Positions 41,757 through 54,400 of a DNA stretch of 64,000 nucleotides are shown here, one piece after another. Each line of letters opens with the position of its first letter. The first letter of the stretch is position 1. The stretch comes from Pogonophryne albipinna (lineage: Eukaryota; Chordata; Actinopteri; Perciformes; Artedidraconidae): contig CM053253.1 of NCBI GenBank assembly GCA_028583405.1, forward strand, positions 12,535,112 through 12,599,111, read 5' to 3'. Both the position numbers and the translations under genes were made by a program. Below the pieces are notes generated by a model. The model saw only the letters and a program-made list of their open reading frames with translations, was not told the DNA's origin and ran no database searches.

Positions 41757-42178
41757 GGTGGATGAAGTACTGGGATATTTTAACGTAGCAATACAGTTTA
41801 AGTCTGCAATACAAATATTACCTAAGTCAAAGAACAGACATATTGGCATCACATTGTACCAAAAGTATTGGTTGTGCGTAAAGGCCCATTTCATAATTGC
41901 ATATTTTAAATAACTGGAATGATTATTGATGTATTAATATGTCTCTCACAGCTGGTAAAGGTGAAGCCAATTTGATTGACTTTCTATACTGCTACTGGAT
42001 CTATCTACATATAATTGTATGTCAATATTTGTTTCATATCAGTTGATATACAGTATATTATGTAATAACACATATTCTGAAGCAGTAAAGAAATAAATAA
42101 CTAAAGCAGTCAAATAAATGAAACACGTTGTGCTTGAGGAAAGTACTTGAGTGAATATACTTTATTACATTTCAACAC
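41757..42178. mobile_element. Diverged fish MITE relic
   Basis: The right part (gcagtaaagaaataaataac, then taaagcagtcaaataaatg, then gaggaaagtacttgagtgaa and tatactttattacat) resembles a common percomorph MITE ending in tacttgagtaaatgtactt-type sequence. The left end ggtggatgaagtactg could be the opposite, strongly diverged terminus. There is no coding potential. Boundaries and family rest on memory. Confidence 0.4.
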
Positions 42179-44189
42179 TTCCTTGCTCCACTGTGGATCG
42201 TGTTGTTTTGGTTTTGTTTACTTCTCCGCAAGAGTAACAAGTCTCACATCGGTTCTTGAACATGTTATCTCTGTCGGTCTTTTTCACTTTTTGTTCAAAT
42301 ACACATGCTCTCTCACTTGTCCTTATCAGCCTGAAGACACATGAGTTTTTCATCGACTCCTAACCGGTGCAAGTAACATCTTCTAAGATGACCCCTGGAC
42401 ACAAACAGGCTCCCCCCTCTGCCGTTCGAAGGGTGCCATCGGCTAAGCAAGGCACGTCTGTATTGATGCACATAGTTGGCAGTCTGCAGACGAGATCCAC
42501 AGGACATCCAGGGCCATGGAGAAAATCAATGGTTCCCATCTCTGCCCTGCTCCTGAGTGATTTGAGGGCAGGGGATGGGTACTGTTTAGTACTTCATTAT
42601 TGGCTGTGTCAGAATTATTCATTGAGGTTTAGCATCATAATCCACTGCCTCCATAGGTCAGGTCTCATTGTCCATGGGTCATGTTACCATTAACTGCAAG
42701 CTGTTTACTTTCTGACAGCATCTCTTCATCTATGTGTGGCTTCAAGGTCGTATTCCTCACACGATAGCCAAGCTCAAGTGATCAAAGTTTCACCTCCCTA
42801 AGCAGGAATGCAAACATTTTGATTCAGCCGGTGAAAGATGATTAAAAAACAACAACTTGGAGTCCTTACATTTTAGAGTTGATCGTAGGATTCAAGGCCA
42901 TGACTGGAGAGATAATAAGTTGTGACGCTTTTCACTGAGATAATTTCTATGTGACTGGTTGTTCTGTCAGCACTTGTGTTCAAAGGCAGAGAGGTACACT
43001 CATTTCGACAGAGAGTCATTCAATTGCCGATGCTGATAGTTGTAAACAAGCCTCGGTAGATATTGTCTACATTCTCTCACCTGATACTACTGCAAGTGGC
43101 TGAGACGTCACCTGCCATGGCAGAGAGAGGATGTATGTGCCTCCCCTGCCTCCCCCCAGCTGTCAGCCATGGCCCTCTCTAACGAGGAGAAGCAAGGCTA
43201 ATTGAATCCTAAACACTTCCTCCTTCTGCTTATCCCCATCTTTCAGTCCCATCGCCCCGGAGTCTCCCACCTTCACTGCAGGGATGGGTTAGATCTGAGC
43301 CTTCTAGGAGCACCACATTATGCATTTCACTTTGTTATTATTACTCTGATGTTTTTTCACTCTCTATTTATTTGTCTCTCCTTTGCCCCCAGTCCGTACT
43401 TCTCCTCTCATGACTTTTTATCTCTAGTGGTTCCGTCTCTCCCATGGCCCTGGGCTTAATTGCTGTTATCCTATTACTGTTTTAATGGTCCGTTAGCACT
43501 GAATTTGGTTGATGAAAATGTATGAGCATAACCATTAGTGCGTCCCTCTTTCAAAGCTGAGACCGGCATAAACAGATGTCAGCACGACTATCACTCAGTG
43601 CTTTTCTTCTTTTGTACATTTACAGAAAAGTGGGCTTTAGCGCTGTGCTCCAAACCTGTTAGGGTTGCGATCTCAATCTTGGCACAGCTTGCTGCAGTTT
43701 GCTGGGCCTAAAGGCCAAAGCGCTTACTGAAGTAAAATCATTTGCAATAGAATAAAGTACATTAATTAATAAAACAACCACGATAATTGCTAGTTCCCTT
43801 TCAGTGTGGGCAAAGTTGAAACTCTTTGTACTTCTTTGGAGGCTTTTTTCAAAACAGGGCTTTAACCCCTGCTGTAGAACAAAATAAGAGCTGCTTGAAA
43901 AATACCTCTATGAATATAAATCACAGTCTGGACTCTCAGAGTGAATCAAATCTGGCTCCACAGGATCTGGGATACAATGGTCAAGGAAGCCAAATTACAA
44001 TGTTTTAAGTTTTACTCAGCATAGGTGTTTGATTTCAAGACTGAAATAAAAATGAAGAAACCTTTTAAATCGTTTCAATTTCTTTGGAGGAATGTCTTCA
44101 TATTATAGGACAGTGGGGCTTTAAGAGCATCCTGGGGGTCAACCTTTAAGTAAAGAAGGATGAGCCAAGGCTCCACTCTGTCCACACTC
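42179..44189. other. Non-coding DNA without a recognised gene
   Basis: No supported feature other than short chance open frames. Confidence 0.65.
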
Positions 44190-44369
44190 ACGGTACGTCC
44201 ACACAGCAGCGTTAAAAAGATCTTAGAGGTGGGCGTATCTGAAGCTTGGGGATCTTTTGCGAGCAACGCGACCAACAACCAATCACATGAATCTCCCGCC
44301 CCCGACATACAAAGCAATGTTAAAACGAAGTAAACTGGATATAAAATCCCCAAACAGGCGAAAACCTAC

Positions 44370-44499
44370 CAGTTTCACCCACTGTTTCTGCCACCTCCCT
44401 CCATGCCTGGTTCCTCCGGTTTGTATCCCGGTAAGTAAATAGGGACTGGTCATAAAGAACCGGGTGATTTGCTACCGCAATAACTAATTTCTCCTCCAT
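44370..44499 (-). CDS. MADF (Myb/SANT-like) domain protein, exon 1 fragment
   Basis: The minus-strand ATG at 44499 opens 43 codons plus one base and ends before a donor ggtaggtt (GT at 44368-44369). The peptide has MADF hallmarks: an N-terminal helix LVIAVA, then NHPVLYDQSLFTYRD, then an RR pair and QAWREVAETVG with the conserved Trp. MADF domains are DNA-binding helix-turn-helix modules of about 80-90 residues; only the first half is encoded here. The remaining half should be in a second exon, which is absent from this shortened element. The exon has no stop and a plausible promoter upstream, so it could be transcribed and might splice into host DNA. The family assignment is confident; expression and function are not shown. 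Confidence 0.8.
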
Positions 44500-44504
44500 T
44501 TGGA

Positions 44505-44650
44505 TATAGAAAATGAACTGCGGTATGTCACTCCCAGCTTACACGCGGTTTGATTGGCTAGCGCTTGTACTGTCAGATTTGCATAAACGGGATTTGATTG
44601 GCTGATGCTTCCACGTCAGCTTCAAAAATGTAACATTGCTCAACTTTTGA
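44505..44650 (-). promoter_or_regulatory. Presumed promoter of the MADF exon
   Basis: Upstream of the exon on the minus strand lie two agccaatca-type CCAAT boxes (+ strand tgattggct at about 44551-44559 and 44595-44603) and a tgacgt core (+ strand acgtca at about 44612). Position and motifs suggest the original transposon gene promoter. No TATA box is obvious. Confidence 0.4.
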
Positions 44651-44797
44651 AGCCTGAGATCAGATGCCTGGAAATCTTCGCTTTGCTTCCCACAATGCAG
44701 TTCGGCGAAAAATGAGGCAAAGTGACGTCACCCCATTCAAAGTAAATGGGCAGAAGCGCTGGAAGTTTTTTTTAGCGCTGCTGTGTGGACGGGCCGT

Positions 44798-47700
44798 CAC
44801 TGTGTCCTCTGATGTTAATGTCCTCTGATAGACAGAAGCATGTCCAGAGATAAATCATTCAGAGGCTCAGCGGTAATGCTGTCACTCTGCCGACTGTCTG
44901 TTTGCTTCTTCTCCAATTCCCCGTCTCATTCTCTTGCTGTCTTTCCATTCTTTTCTCTCTACTATAACTTATCTCTTTGTCTGCCTTCTCCAGTCTCTCC
45001 TTTTTGTTTTGGGCCTTTCACCGTATCGTCACCCCTCCCTAACACTGCCCACTGTGCTTGGCATAAGCTTTAAGTCCGGCTTTAACAGGCTATGATGTCA
45101 GATGTAATGGGGCCATTTCATTGTATTAAACACACTCTGTCCACTGAGAAAACTATTGTTGTTTTCGTATATAAGGATTAATTATTAACAAACGACGTTA
45201 TGCTTGTTGCAAGCTGACACGCTGATGAGTACAAGCAGACAAATTGGCACGTGCACATGGACACATATGCAACGCAAACACATACGCAAACACACACGCA
45301 AACACACACATTTCAATTTCGTGTGACAAACCTATCTTATAAAATTGATTTCCAGTAATTACTGCTGTCATCGCATATTCCCCCTTCTCTTTATTTTCTC
45401 CTGGCTGTTGTGGGTTTAAGTGGCTGTTCGGTGGAACAAGACAAGCAGTGCTCCATAATGAAGTGTTTAATATTTGATGCCATTGGATTTCACAGCTAAT
45501 AAAAGCTGCGTGTGTGACTCCATTAGCCCTCTGTCCAGGCTTGAGAATAGTGCTGCTTGGCTGCACAATGTAAATCACAGTCTGTCAGCTAATGGGGCAA
45601 CCCAAAAATCTGTCATGATAGAAAGTAACAACACACACACTATGCTAGAGTTTTACAATCACAGATTATAAATTATTCACAGCAGTACTTAATGCTGTTT
45701 TGGTGCATAGCTTTTTGTGCAAAGGGATGTGGAGATATGTTGTTGGAGGAAAGCCTCTGTGGAGTGAACATTTGAGAGGTGTGAGACCAGTCCCACTTAC
45801 ATATCTTTGTGTGTGTTAGTGAGAGTGAGAACAAGAAAAATGAAAGCACAGGACTTAAACTATTGCAGTATTGATGCTGCCTACTTTCAGTTGCCAGTAG
45901 AGAAATCTAACAAAGCCGAAGCATACCCGTATTTATAATGAATTTCAAGTGAATGCATACTTGAATGTGTTTTTTTTTATTGTAATCTGTGATGTATTCC
46001 TAACAAAAACTATTTTCTTTTACATGTCCTCCTCCATCTTGTTGACTTTCTGGAAACCAGGTAAGATTCCAAGTATTTTGTACTCGTTTAAAATCCTAGG
46101 CCTTATCTCCCAGCCTGCTTTGCTGCCCCTCTCTTCTGTCTTTGCTTTTTTCTGTCTCTTATGTCATTAAGCTCCCTAAGGGAAATGGCGAACTAAGTGC
46201 CAAGAAATGTCAATGCTAACTACAGTGTAAAGTCATGACAGCCATTGATTTTGGACTGGGGAGAGAACTTGTTGAGGGAAATCGTAGCTTAGGTTGTTAG
46301 GTACTTCATCGGCTGAGTCAGGCAGATTTCAAGGCTTTGTTGTGGCTTGTTTTGACAGGCCCCGTATCTATGTGTTAGTAGCAATAAGGGATGGATGTAG
46401 TTTCTGAAAATACACACCGACAGCTTGTAAGCAGCAATTAATAGCTGCATATACTGACAATCCCATTCCCTCTATATCCCTTGTTATGATGACATTGTCA
46501 AAAGTATCCAAATGTGTGGCGTCCTACATACTAGGTGTGTCTTTGCATGTGTGTGTGAATCACAGCAAACAACAGAGGTGTTTCTCATGAAATTGCAGAA
46601 AGCATCCACACTGTTATGATCTAGAAGGTATTTTAGTAACAGAGCCGTACCCAGTTTGCTTTTACTAACTATTTGGTATTCAACCATCGCGCTCCCCTTG
46701 CTTTTATCTCCAGCTCCTACAAACCTCCCCACTGCAGGAGGATCTGAGCACCTGCTTTAAGAGAGCCACACGCTCTCACATGTTTGTAGCCGTGGTGCTA
46801 TGACAACGGTTTTGCAGAATCGTTATTTAAGATGCTAAAAATGTCAGGCTGTTTTCTGATAATAGCAAAACGCCTTAAATGGCCTCTCATCCGCTGTCTG
46901 AATCTGCCAGAGTTCACATCTTTACCTTTTCCGAACTCGATGAGTCTGCACCACACTCATCTTTATTTCATGGTAAATGCTGGGGTGCACAGGTTGTTGT
47001 TTTGCACCATACACTTTTCTTTTACTAACAATAAGGCAGTTATGTCAGCTATTTTGAACTTCTTATTTCCGTTATTTTAATTAAATTGAACTTAAGTGAG
47101 TCTTTGAAAACAGGTTGAAGGTTATTAAATGCATTCTATCATATTCTCTGATAGGTTGTGTCGGAAAAATCATACACTTTTTCATTAAGATTAAATCCTA
47201 GGACTAAACAAACACAAAACAATGTTGGCAGGAAGTTTATATTATGAGGGAAATTGTTGTACAAATCTCCATTATTGGGAGACAAAGATAAATCTCAGTT
47301 TGCCGGCTCTTGGACTGATGCAATTTAATCAGTTGCAAATGTAATCCTCCACACCAAGATGTGTATTAGTACAGGTGAAAGTAAAATACCAAAGAGATCC
47401 CACGCATACTTTTACAGCCTCCTGAGCCCAAACTGCATTCGAAGCAATACTGATCAGATATGCAGAGGGTTTAATTTGAAGATACTAGCTATGGAGACTA
47501 TTCCCTGCTAAGGAAGTGGTGCTCCCCCTCCAATTACATTTAGATTACGGAGTTGGAAGTAGCTGGTGTTGGAGCTATTACTTAGGGAGGAGTAAAGGTT
47601 AGAAAGACTCCCCGGAGTAACCACATTCAGCATGGTCATTAGCTCGGGGACAAGGGGTATTAACAATTTAGGTTTTATTTTCAATTTGTTCTCTTTTACA

Positions 47701-48416
47701 TTCTCTCTATTTTTGCAACGGAACACTTTGTGCTCACTGTGGAAATCACTGTTGAGATTCAGCCATTTACGCCATGTTTCTGCTAAAGGTCAGCTTTTAT
47801 CAATCCTTTTATTTCTTGAATGAATAATCGTTACATTATAAGGCTCAAAAAATGCATTTGACATGCTTCGATTTTGCATAATACAGTACATTGAAAGATG
47901 ACCGCTTGTTTGCTGGGGATTGTGATACGCCACGTTCCAAAAAACATATTAGCCATTAATGAAGTGCTACTTATGTGAAGGAATGGAAAACACAATGACT
48001 CAACTGAGGGAAACCTAAAAAAGTGGTAATCTTGTCAAAAGTGAGGCAAAGCAATTCTGCAAAACAGTGTTGCTCAAAAATTCAACTGGAAAAAACAATC
48101 AACCTGTTGAAAATATGAGAGGCATGTGGGCATTGAAGAAATATTGAGATCAGAGAATTCTCAAAGGAAAGTTAACTGGACTTTGAAATGCTCAAAAAGA
48201 AGAAAAACAAAGATGTTGGGCAAACATTACTAATATTTGCATCAGAATCATGGCTTTGTGAAAATGAAGATCATACAATTATTATCAGCATCCTGCTGAT
48301 CACAAACCGTGCAGCGGCAAAGTCCATTTAATGTAAAATATGAAGCTTTTGAAAGCCGAGCCCGCAGTAACAATCAGATGATCTACGTATGTGGGAGGCC
48401 ATCCATATTACTAAGT
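44798..48416. other. Non-coding DNA without a recognised gene
   Basis: Contains a + strand pyrimidine-rich block (44885-45060) and CA-rich sequence at about 45270-45310. No exon or RNA gene is supported. Confidence 0.65.
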
Positions 48417-48568
<152 letters not shown>

Positions 48569-51267
48569 AAGAGGGATAACCGGCAGTCTCAAGGGCTTTG
48601 CTCCGGCTAACACTCAAAGCAAACAATGACAAGTCGCAACATCAGCTGTCCTGCAAAGCTGTCACTCACAACTGAGTGTACCGAAGATAGTCCTAGAACT
48701 GTGGGTTACAATCTTCTGTGAGACTAATTAAGTAAGACTATTAAGTATTATGATCATGTGACTGTTCAGAAGGCATGATGGTTTGTCATCGCGTGCTACA
48801 CTCCTTTTCAGTCTGCTAGTCTGGCAGTCACAGCAGATGTCTTGAGCCTTCCACATAAACAGCATATTTCTCACCAAAGCTGTGACACAAGGACAACAGA
48901 GGGGCTGTAGGAGTTGGCAACACATTGTGGAGTAAAAAGATCTTTGTGTAACCATGTGACAGTATGCCCAGAGTCCTTCTGTAATGGAATATTCTGCTGG
49001 TCAAACCTCAAGGCCACATCCCTTTGCAAAGCATCATTGGAAAGAAAACAAAACAACTGCCAGCAAGTAAAATCAATAAATTGTGCACAAGTTTGGAAAA
49101 TGCCTCGAAGAAATAGGTGTTATTTTGTTTGGTATCATATCAGTGTCAGTTGTATTATTTTTTGAAGAAATGTACATTGTGTACCAAACCAAGATGCAAT
49201 TTGGAAAGGAACAGCCTACCTGCCATGGACTGTAACCATCAGGGCCCACAGGCCTGTCCAAACACATTACACACTCACTCATACTCCGTCACACAAGGTT
49301 ATTGTTGCCTCAGACATCAGCAGCTCCATCATCAGGCCCAGACATATTTTATATCAACTGATGGGTTCAGACTGATGAATGAGATATGCCATTCAATAGT
49401 AAACAGTATGATTTATGGAGGTCATTTAACGCTCTGCTTTCACTCACATCTTGTAACTGCCCCCTATTCTGCTGTTATATATATATTTAGATTCAAAGTG
49501 CCTTTAAAAAAAGAAAATAAGAGACATTTAAAATTACATGCGTATATACAGTTAAAAAGGTGACATATCTTCTCTCCAGTCCTTGGCATTTAAGTTTAAT
49601 ATTTAATACCGGTGCTTGGCTCCTGCATAACAAAGCAGGTAAGCGGGCAATCGAATATCTTAATGTGGAAATAGCTAAAACAGCAAAACTGCCCCCTAGG
49701 TATCATGACTAGAGAGAAACTGAGTGAGGTAGAGGAAAAGAGGTGAAATGAGGGGGCTCCATTTTGTAATAAGCGTATAGAAACTTAAAATAACACTGTC
49801 AATACAAGTTGTATTTTCTACAATTGTTAACTGACTTTCATGTTGTCTTGTCTCAAAATAACAAGATGGAATCCTTGGTAGTTTCGCAGAATTGTAGGAG
49901 ACAGAAATGAGAGTTCTGTGAGGAAAGCGTCTCACAGATATCTGCTTGCATCAGTGTATGATGTGAAGAGAAAGCAGGGGAGAAAATGGATATTTGCAGT
50001 AAATGGAGAGATATTAAAAGCTGCTAACTCCGGATTTTAATCTCACATTTACAGAGGAGCTCACCCCAGATTAGATTAGGGCTTTCTGGTGGTGTGGAAA
50101 AATATACAAACCTTCCAACAGGCATGCACACTACCATACGTAGCTTGTGTGATGAAGTGTTTGCATTATCCATGTGTGTGTGTGTGTGTGTGTTGCCTCT
50201 GAAACAACAGTGTGATTATCTTCTTGGCAGCACTTATCTGTGCCTTCCAGGAGATGACGAAGAATGCCCTTCAGCATTACATTTGTCGCTGACACATCAC
50301 TCTATGCATATTACAGAATATAATATAAAGAATCTATAACGCATGCACACATACTCAATTACACACAGGCTCAAGGGACACGGACAGGAAAGAAAATAGG
50401 AAGGAAGGAGGGAAGGAAGGACGAGATAACTAATGATTTTTAATGGAAGTATAAATCAGTATTTGCTCTGAGGGAAGAGGAGGACCTAATAGTAATTAAG
50501 GAAATGTAAAGTTATGTCTAGTTCAACTATTGCACTCAGATTGGTTGAATTTAACAATAAGTGACTAGGGAGTAAAACTGAGATTTTAGAGAGAAGGCTA
50601 AATTGGCATGTACAGTAGCAGTAGACCACTTTGATTGACCACCATAATGTAAATATTTGTATATTTAAATATTTACAAGCCATGTTTAAGAACCAAAAAT
50701 GTTACTTGCTTACCAGTTTGCTTTTCTGTTTCTGTGAGCTATTAGAGGCATGCGTTGTGCGTCTGTGTTTGTATTCACTCAAGACTCCCGGGTTGATTTA
50801 CTAAGCTTACTGCAAATTGCCTTCAGTGTCACAAACATACGCGTAGCCGCATGTTTTTAATTTAGTGAGGTGTTAAGATGGAAATGGGCTCAGCCATGGC
50901 GCGGTTGCTTTAAATGCACTATTGTTAATTAAGACCTGGGGCTAGAATATTTACACAAGAGAATCAGCAGGTTCTCTGGTGGTGATTTTTACATGTTGGT
51001 AGAAGACAAACATATTTAGAACTACAGTCATGCTTTAACGCTGTTACCAACACATAAACAAACTAATACATTGCGTTTAAGACCTTGTCTGTTCAGGTGT
51101 CTCTGAATGTAACTCCTAAATAGTGATATGTGTTTATATATACATACATATATACCTTTATACCTTTATCAAGCATACATCAAAGGTGTTCAGACTCTAC
51201 TCTGAAAACACTAAATCGTTGACTTTAATTAAATGTATTATGTCAACAAATGTCACATAACTGTATT
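48569..51267. other. AT-rich non-coding DNA
   Basis: Contains a short (TG)n at about 50174-50193, an aagg-rich tract at 50398-50420, and a tatatacatacatatatac stretch near 51135. No gene is supported. Confidence 0.65.
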
Positions 51268-51337
51268 AGGTTAGTTGAAAGAAATAATATTAAGTTTAAA
51301 TAAAACTTAACTTAATATTATTTATTTCATCTAACCT
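51268..51337. repeat. AT-rich hairpin, 29-bp arms with 12-nt loop
   Basis: The arms 51268-51296 and 51309-51337 are complementary at 27 of 29 positions. The outer end of the stem is aggttag and the inner end is attaagtt. This may be a MITE remnant or a small hairpin. Confidence 0.85.
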
Positions 51338-51713
51338 CAGTGTAGGTTTGTCAGGAGTTGAGGCCTTCCAGGATTATGAAGCTTCCCCATACGGTGATGT
51401 TTTTTTTAAAAGTGTTTCAGTCCTTCATATTTGTTATAAGAAACAACATTGCTGTGGATTTTAAAACAATTCCAAAAGTTAATAAGTTGATTTATTCACA
51501 ATATATAGGATCTGGGACAATCAACATTCTAACTAAGAATATAACATTGATTAGTACGCAGTTAAGGAACTGTCTCAATTTAAGAAAAATGTTCATGTGA
51601 AAAATATTATGTCCACAAAGACCATTGTTTGTCTAAGTGTTGATGAAGATGCACACACATCACATGCATGTATGTTCCATGTGCCCGGAGGTGTGTGTTG
51701 CTGTTTGAGTTGG

Positions 51714-51719
51714 GATTCT
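51714..51719. other. Target site duplication, left copy (GATTCT)
   Basis: Six bases identical to 54445-54450 directly flank the foldback element, which indicates transposase-mediated insertion. Confidence 0.85.
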
Positions 51720-51774
51720 TATGAGGGGCCGTGCAGGCCGTAATTCATACTGGTCCTCTCACGCACATACATTC

Positions 51775-52110
51775 TCCTTATACATACATATATTTTCAGT
51801 CTTACACACATATATTCTCCTTTTACATAGATATATTCTCCTTTTACATACATATATTTTCACTCTTACACACATACATTCTCCTTTCACATACATACAT
51901 TTTCACTCTTACACACATACATTCACCTTTTACATACATACATTTTCACTCTCACACACGTATATATTTACACTCACACATTCATACATTTTGCTCTCAT
52001 ATTATCATATTTCAATGCACACATTCATATATTGTCACTCACACATTCATGCATTTTGTTCTCATATTCATATATTTTAGTGCTCATATTTAAACATTTT
52101 GCTCTCATGC
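51775..52110. repeat. Subterminal catacat-rich repeat array, left arm
   Basis: Imperfect units of 25-30 bp, mostly ttctccttttacatacatac or ttttcactcttacacacata, are repeated about a dozen times. The mirror array lies in the right arm (about 54050-54400). Such subterminal repeats often serve as transposase binding sites; here that is inference. The frames across them are artefacts. Confidence 0.8.
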
Positions 52111-52819
52111 ACATTCATTCAATGTTTACATTTAATATTATAAATAATATATGCATGTATGAAGACAATGTATGTATGCAAGAGAAGAATGTATGTATGT
52201 ATGAAGACAATATATGTATGTGTGAGAGAAAGTATAGTGGAAACGGAAGGAGTATGGTTGAAACGGAAGGCAGGTCATTATCGCGCTGTGATTGGCTCAG
52301 AAGGTCGAGTGGGGCGGGCTCATGTTCAGAACTTCGGATTCAAATCAACATGATGGAGGGAGATGAATCCGTGTATCTACGGACCATTTGTTTTTATTTA
52401 TTAAACAAGTAAACGGAAGAGCGTCTGAGAGGCGTTTTTGCCCTTTTGCTTTTTACCTTACTAAATGGTCTAATGGTCATTGGAGCGAGGGGGGAGGGGG
52501 CGCCGCGAAACTCGCGGAAGTGATTTCAAAACAAAAAGCACTCGTTTGCTTGGAACGGTGAAATTATAAACAAGGGGAAACTAGGGGAATTTAGCGATCA
52601 CAACGAAAACGGCCAAGACACACATTGAGCCCAGAAAATGAACGTGATTAAGGGCTGTAAATATAATAAGCCTGTGTCTAAAATGGACAACATTGTTAGG
52701 AGATTTAAACTATACAGCGGTTCTGCACTGCGGTCACACAGCCGTCTCTCAAATTTTTTTTTTCAAATCAGCAGCTTTTTCCCTGCTATATTTGATGATC
52801 GATACAAATATTTGTTACC

Positions 52820-53355
52820 ACAAGTTCTTAATAAAAGTGACACTGTTGGACTCGGTACTAGTTTGACTGCTACCAAAAATAAAATGAATTACTTTTACTG
52901 TGTACTTTATGAGTAGCCTAATCCTCTGTCAAAGTCCCCTCCATAGTAGCCTACATAATGCATGTTTTCTGCTATCTTTGATGAATGATAAAAAGACAAT
53001 TTTACCATTAGTTCTTAATGATATTGACTGCGGTCAACTCAGCCGTCTCTCGCATTTGTTTGGTCAAATGAGCAGCTCTTCATTTTTGAGTGCGCGATTA
53101 ATAGCGTCTTTACGGTAATCGCAGAGAAGCGGCGTTGACGGTAGTACAAGAGCTTATGCTATATTTGACGAGGGATCAAATGATTTTTAGCCATAAGTTC
53201 TTAATAAAGTTGGTACCGTTGGACTCAGTACTTGTTAAACTACCACAAATACAATGAAGTACATTTACTGTGTACTATTTGAGTAATACTCTGTCAAACT
53301 CCCCTCCAGAGTACAATAATGCATGTTTTCTGCCCTCTTTGATGAAAGATAAAAT
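52820..53355. repeat. Direct duplication in the centre of the foldback element
   Basis: Segment aagttcttaataaaagtgac...gttggactcggtac (about 52822-52858) recurs as aagttcttaataaagttgg...gttggactcagtac (about 53189-53231), and gcatgttttctgc...tttgatgaatgataaaa (about 52961-52993) recurs at about 53322-53354. The spacing is about 363-367 bp, so the unit was duplicated in direct orientation inside an otherwise inverted structure. Confidence 0.75.
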
Positions 53356-54049
53356 GTTTTTTTGTACTCATGGGTGGAATTTGACAAAGGATTACTCAAA
53401 AAAGTACACAGTAAAAGTAGGCTACTTGATTGTACTTGTGGTAGTAGTCCAAGTAGTACCGAGTCCAACAGTGTCACTTTTATTGAGAACTTGTGGTAAC
53501 AAATATTTGTATCGATCATCAAATATAGCAGGGGAAAAAAGAGCTGCTGATTTGAAAAAAAAACTCGAGACGGCTGCGGTGACCGCAGTGCAGAACCGCT
53601 GTATAACATTCATTCAAATAACATTCATTTTCTGGGCTCAATGTGTGTCTTGGCCGTTTTCTTTGTGATCGCTAAATTCCCCTAGTTCCCCCTTGTTTAT
53701 AATTTCACCGTTCCAAGCAAACGAGTGCTTTTTGTTTTGAAATCACTTCCGCGAGTTTCGCGGCGCCCCCTCCCCTCCCCCCTCGCTCCAATGACCATTA
53801 GACCATTTAGTAAGGTAAAAAGCAAAAGGGCAAAACCGCCTCTCAGACGTTCTTCCGTTTACTTTTTTAATAAAGAAAAACAAATGGTCCGTAGATACAC
53901 GGATTCATCTCCCGCCGTCATGTTGATTTGAATCCGAAGTTCTGAACATGAGCCCGCCCCGCTCGACATTCTGAGCCAATCACAGCGCGATAATGACCTG
54001 CCTTCCGTTTCAATCATACTCCTTCCGTTTCCACTATACTTTCTCTCAC

Positions 54050-54400
54050 ACATACATACATTCTTCTCTTGCATACACATATTGTCTTCATACATACATA
54101 CATTCTTCACTTGCATACATACATTGTCTTCATACATGCATATATTATTTATAATATTAAATGTAAACATTGAATGAATGTGCATGAGAGCAAAATGTAT
54201 AAATATGAGCATTAAAATATATGAATATGAGAGCAAAATGTATGAATGTGTGAGTGTAAATATATACGTGTGTGAGAGTGAAAATGTGTGTATGTGAAAG
54301 GAGAATGTATGTGTGTAAGAGTGAAAATGTATGTATGTAAAAGGAGAATATTATGTGTATAAGAGTGAAAATGTATGTATGTAAAAGGAGAATGTATGTG
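54050..54400. repeat. Subterminal catacat-rich repeat array, right arm
   Basis: This is the mirror of the left-arm array: aaaaggagaatgtatgtgt and gagtgaaaatgtatgtatgt units in reverse orientation, ending about 45 bp before the terminus. Confidence 0.8.

Larger units (their letters stand above)
44190..44797 (-). mobile_element. 608-bp TIR element carrying a MADF first exon
   Basis: The left end acggtacgtccacacagcag and the inverted right end acggcccgtccacacagcag are near-identical terminal inverted repeats, continuing as cgttaaaaa and cgctaaaaa. Both ends contain a small palindrome, acggnncgt. Read on the minus strand the order is terminal repeat, a promoter-like part with two attggct (CCAAT-box) motifs, the MADF exon, a splice donor, then the other terminal repeat. 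No transposase remains, so the element is an internally deleted, non-autonomous copy. MADF accessory proteins are known from PIF/Harbinger-like transposons, but I see no clean 3-bp target duplication (flanks ctc and cac), so the superfamily is unresolved. Confidence 0.8.

Noticed and set aside
49117..49563. 148-codon frame
   Set aside because: It starts at a non-ATG codon (TTG), shows no domain, and sits in AT-rich unique DNA; most likely chance.
51721..52093. Tyr/His/Ile-rich frames of about 120 codons
   Set aside because: They arise from the catacat-rich subterminal array of the foldback element and have a mirror in the other arm.
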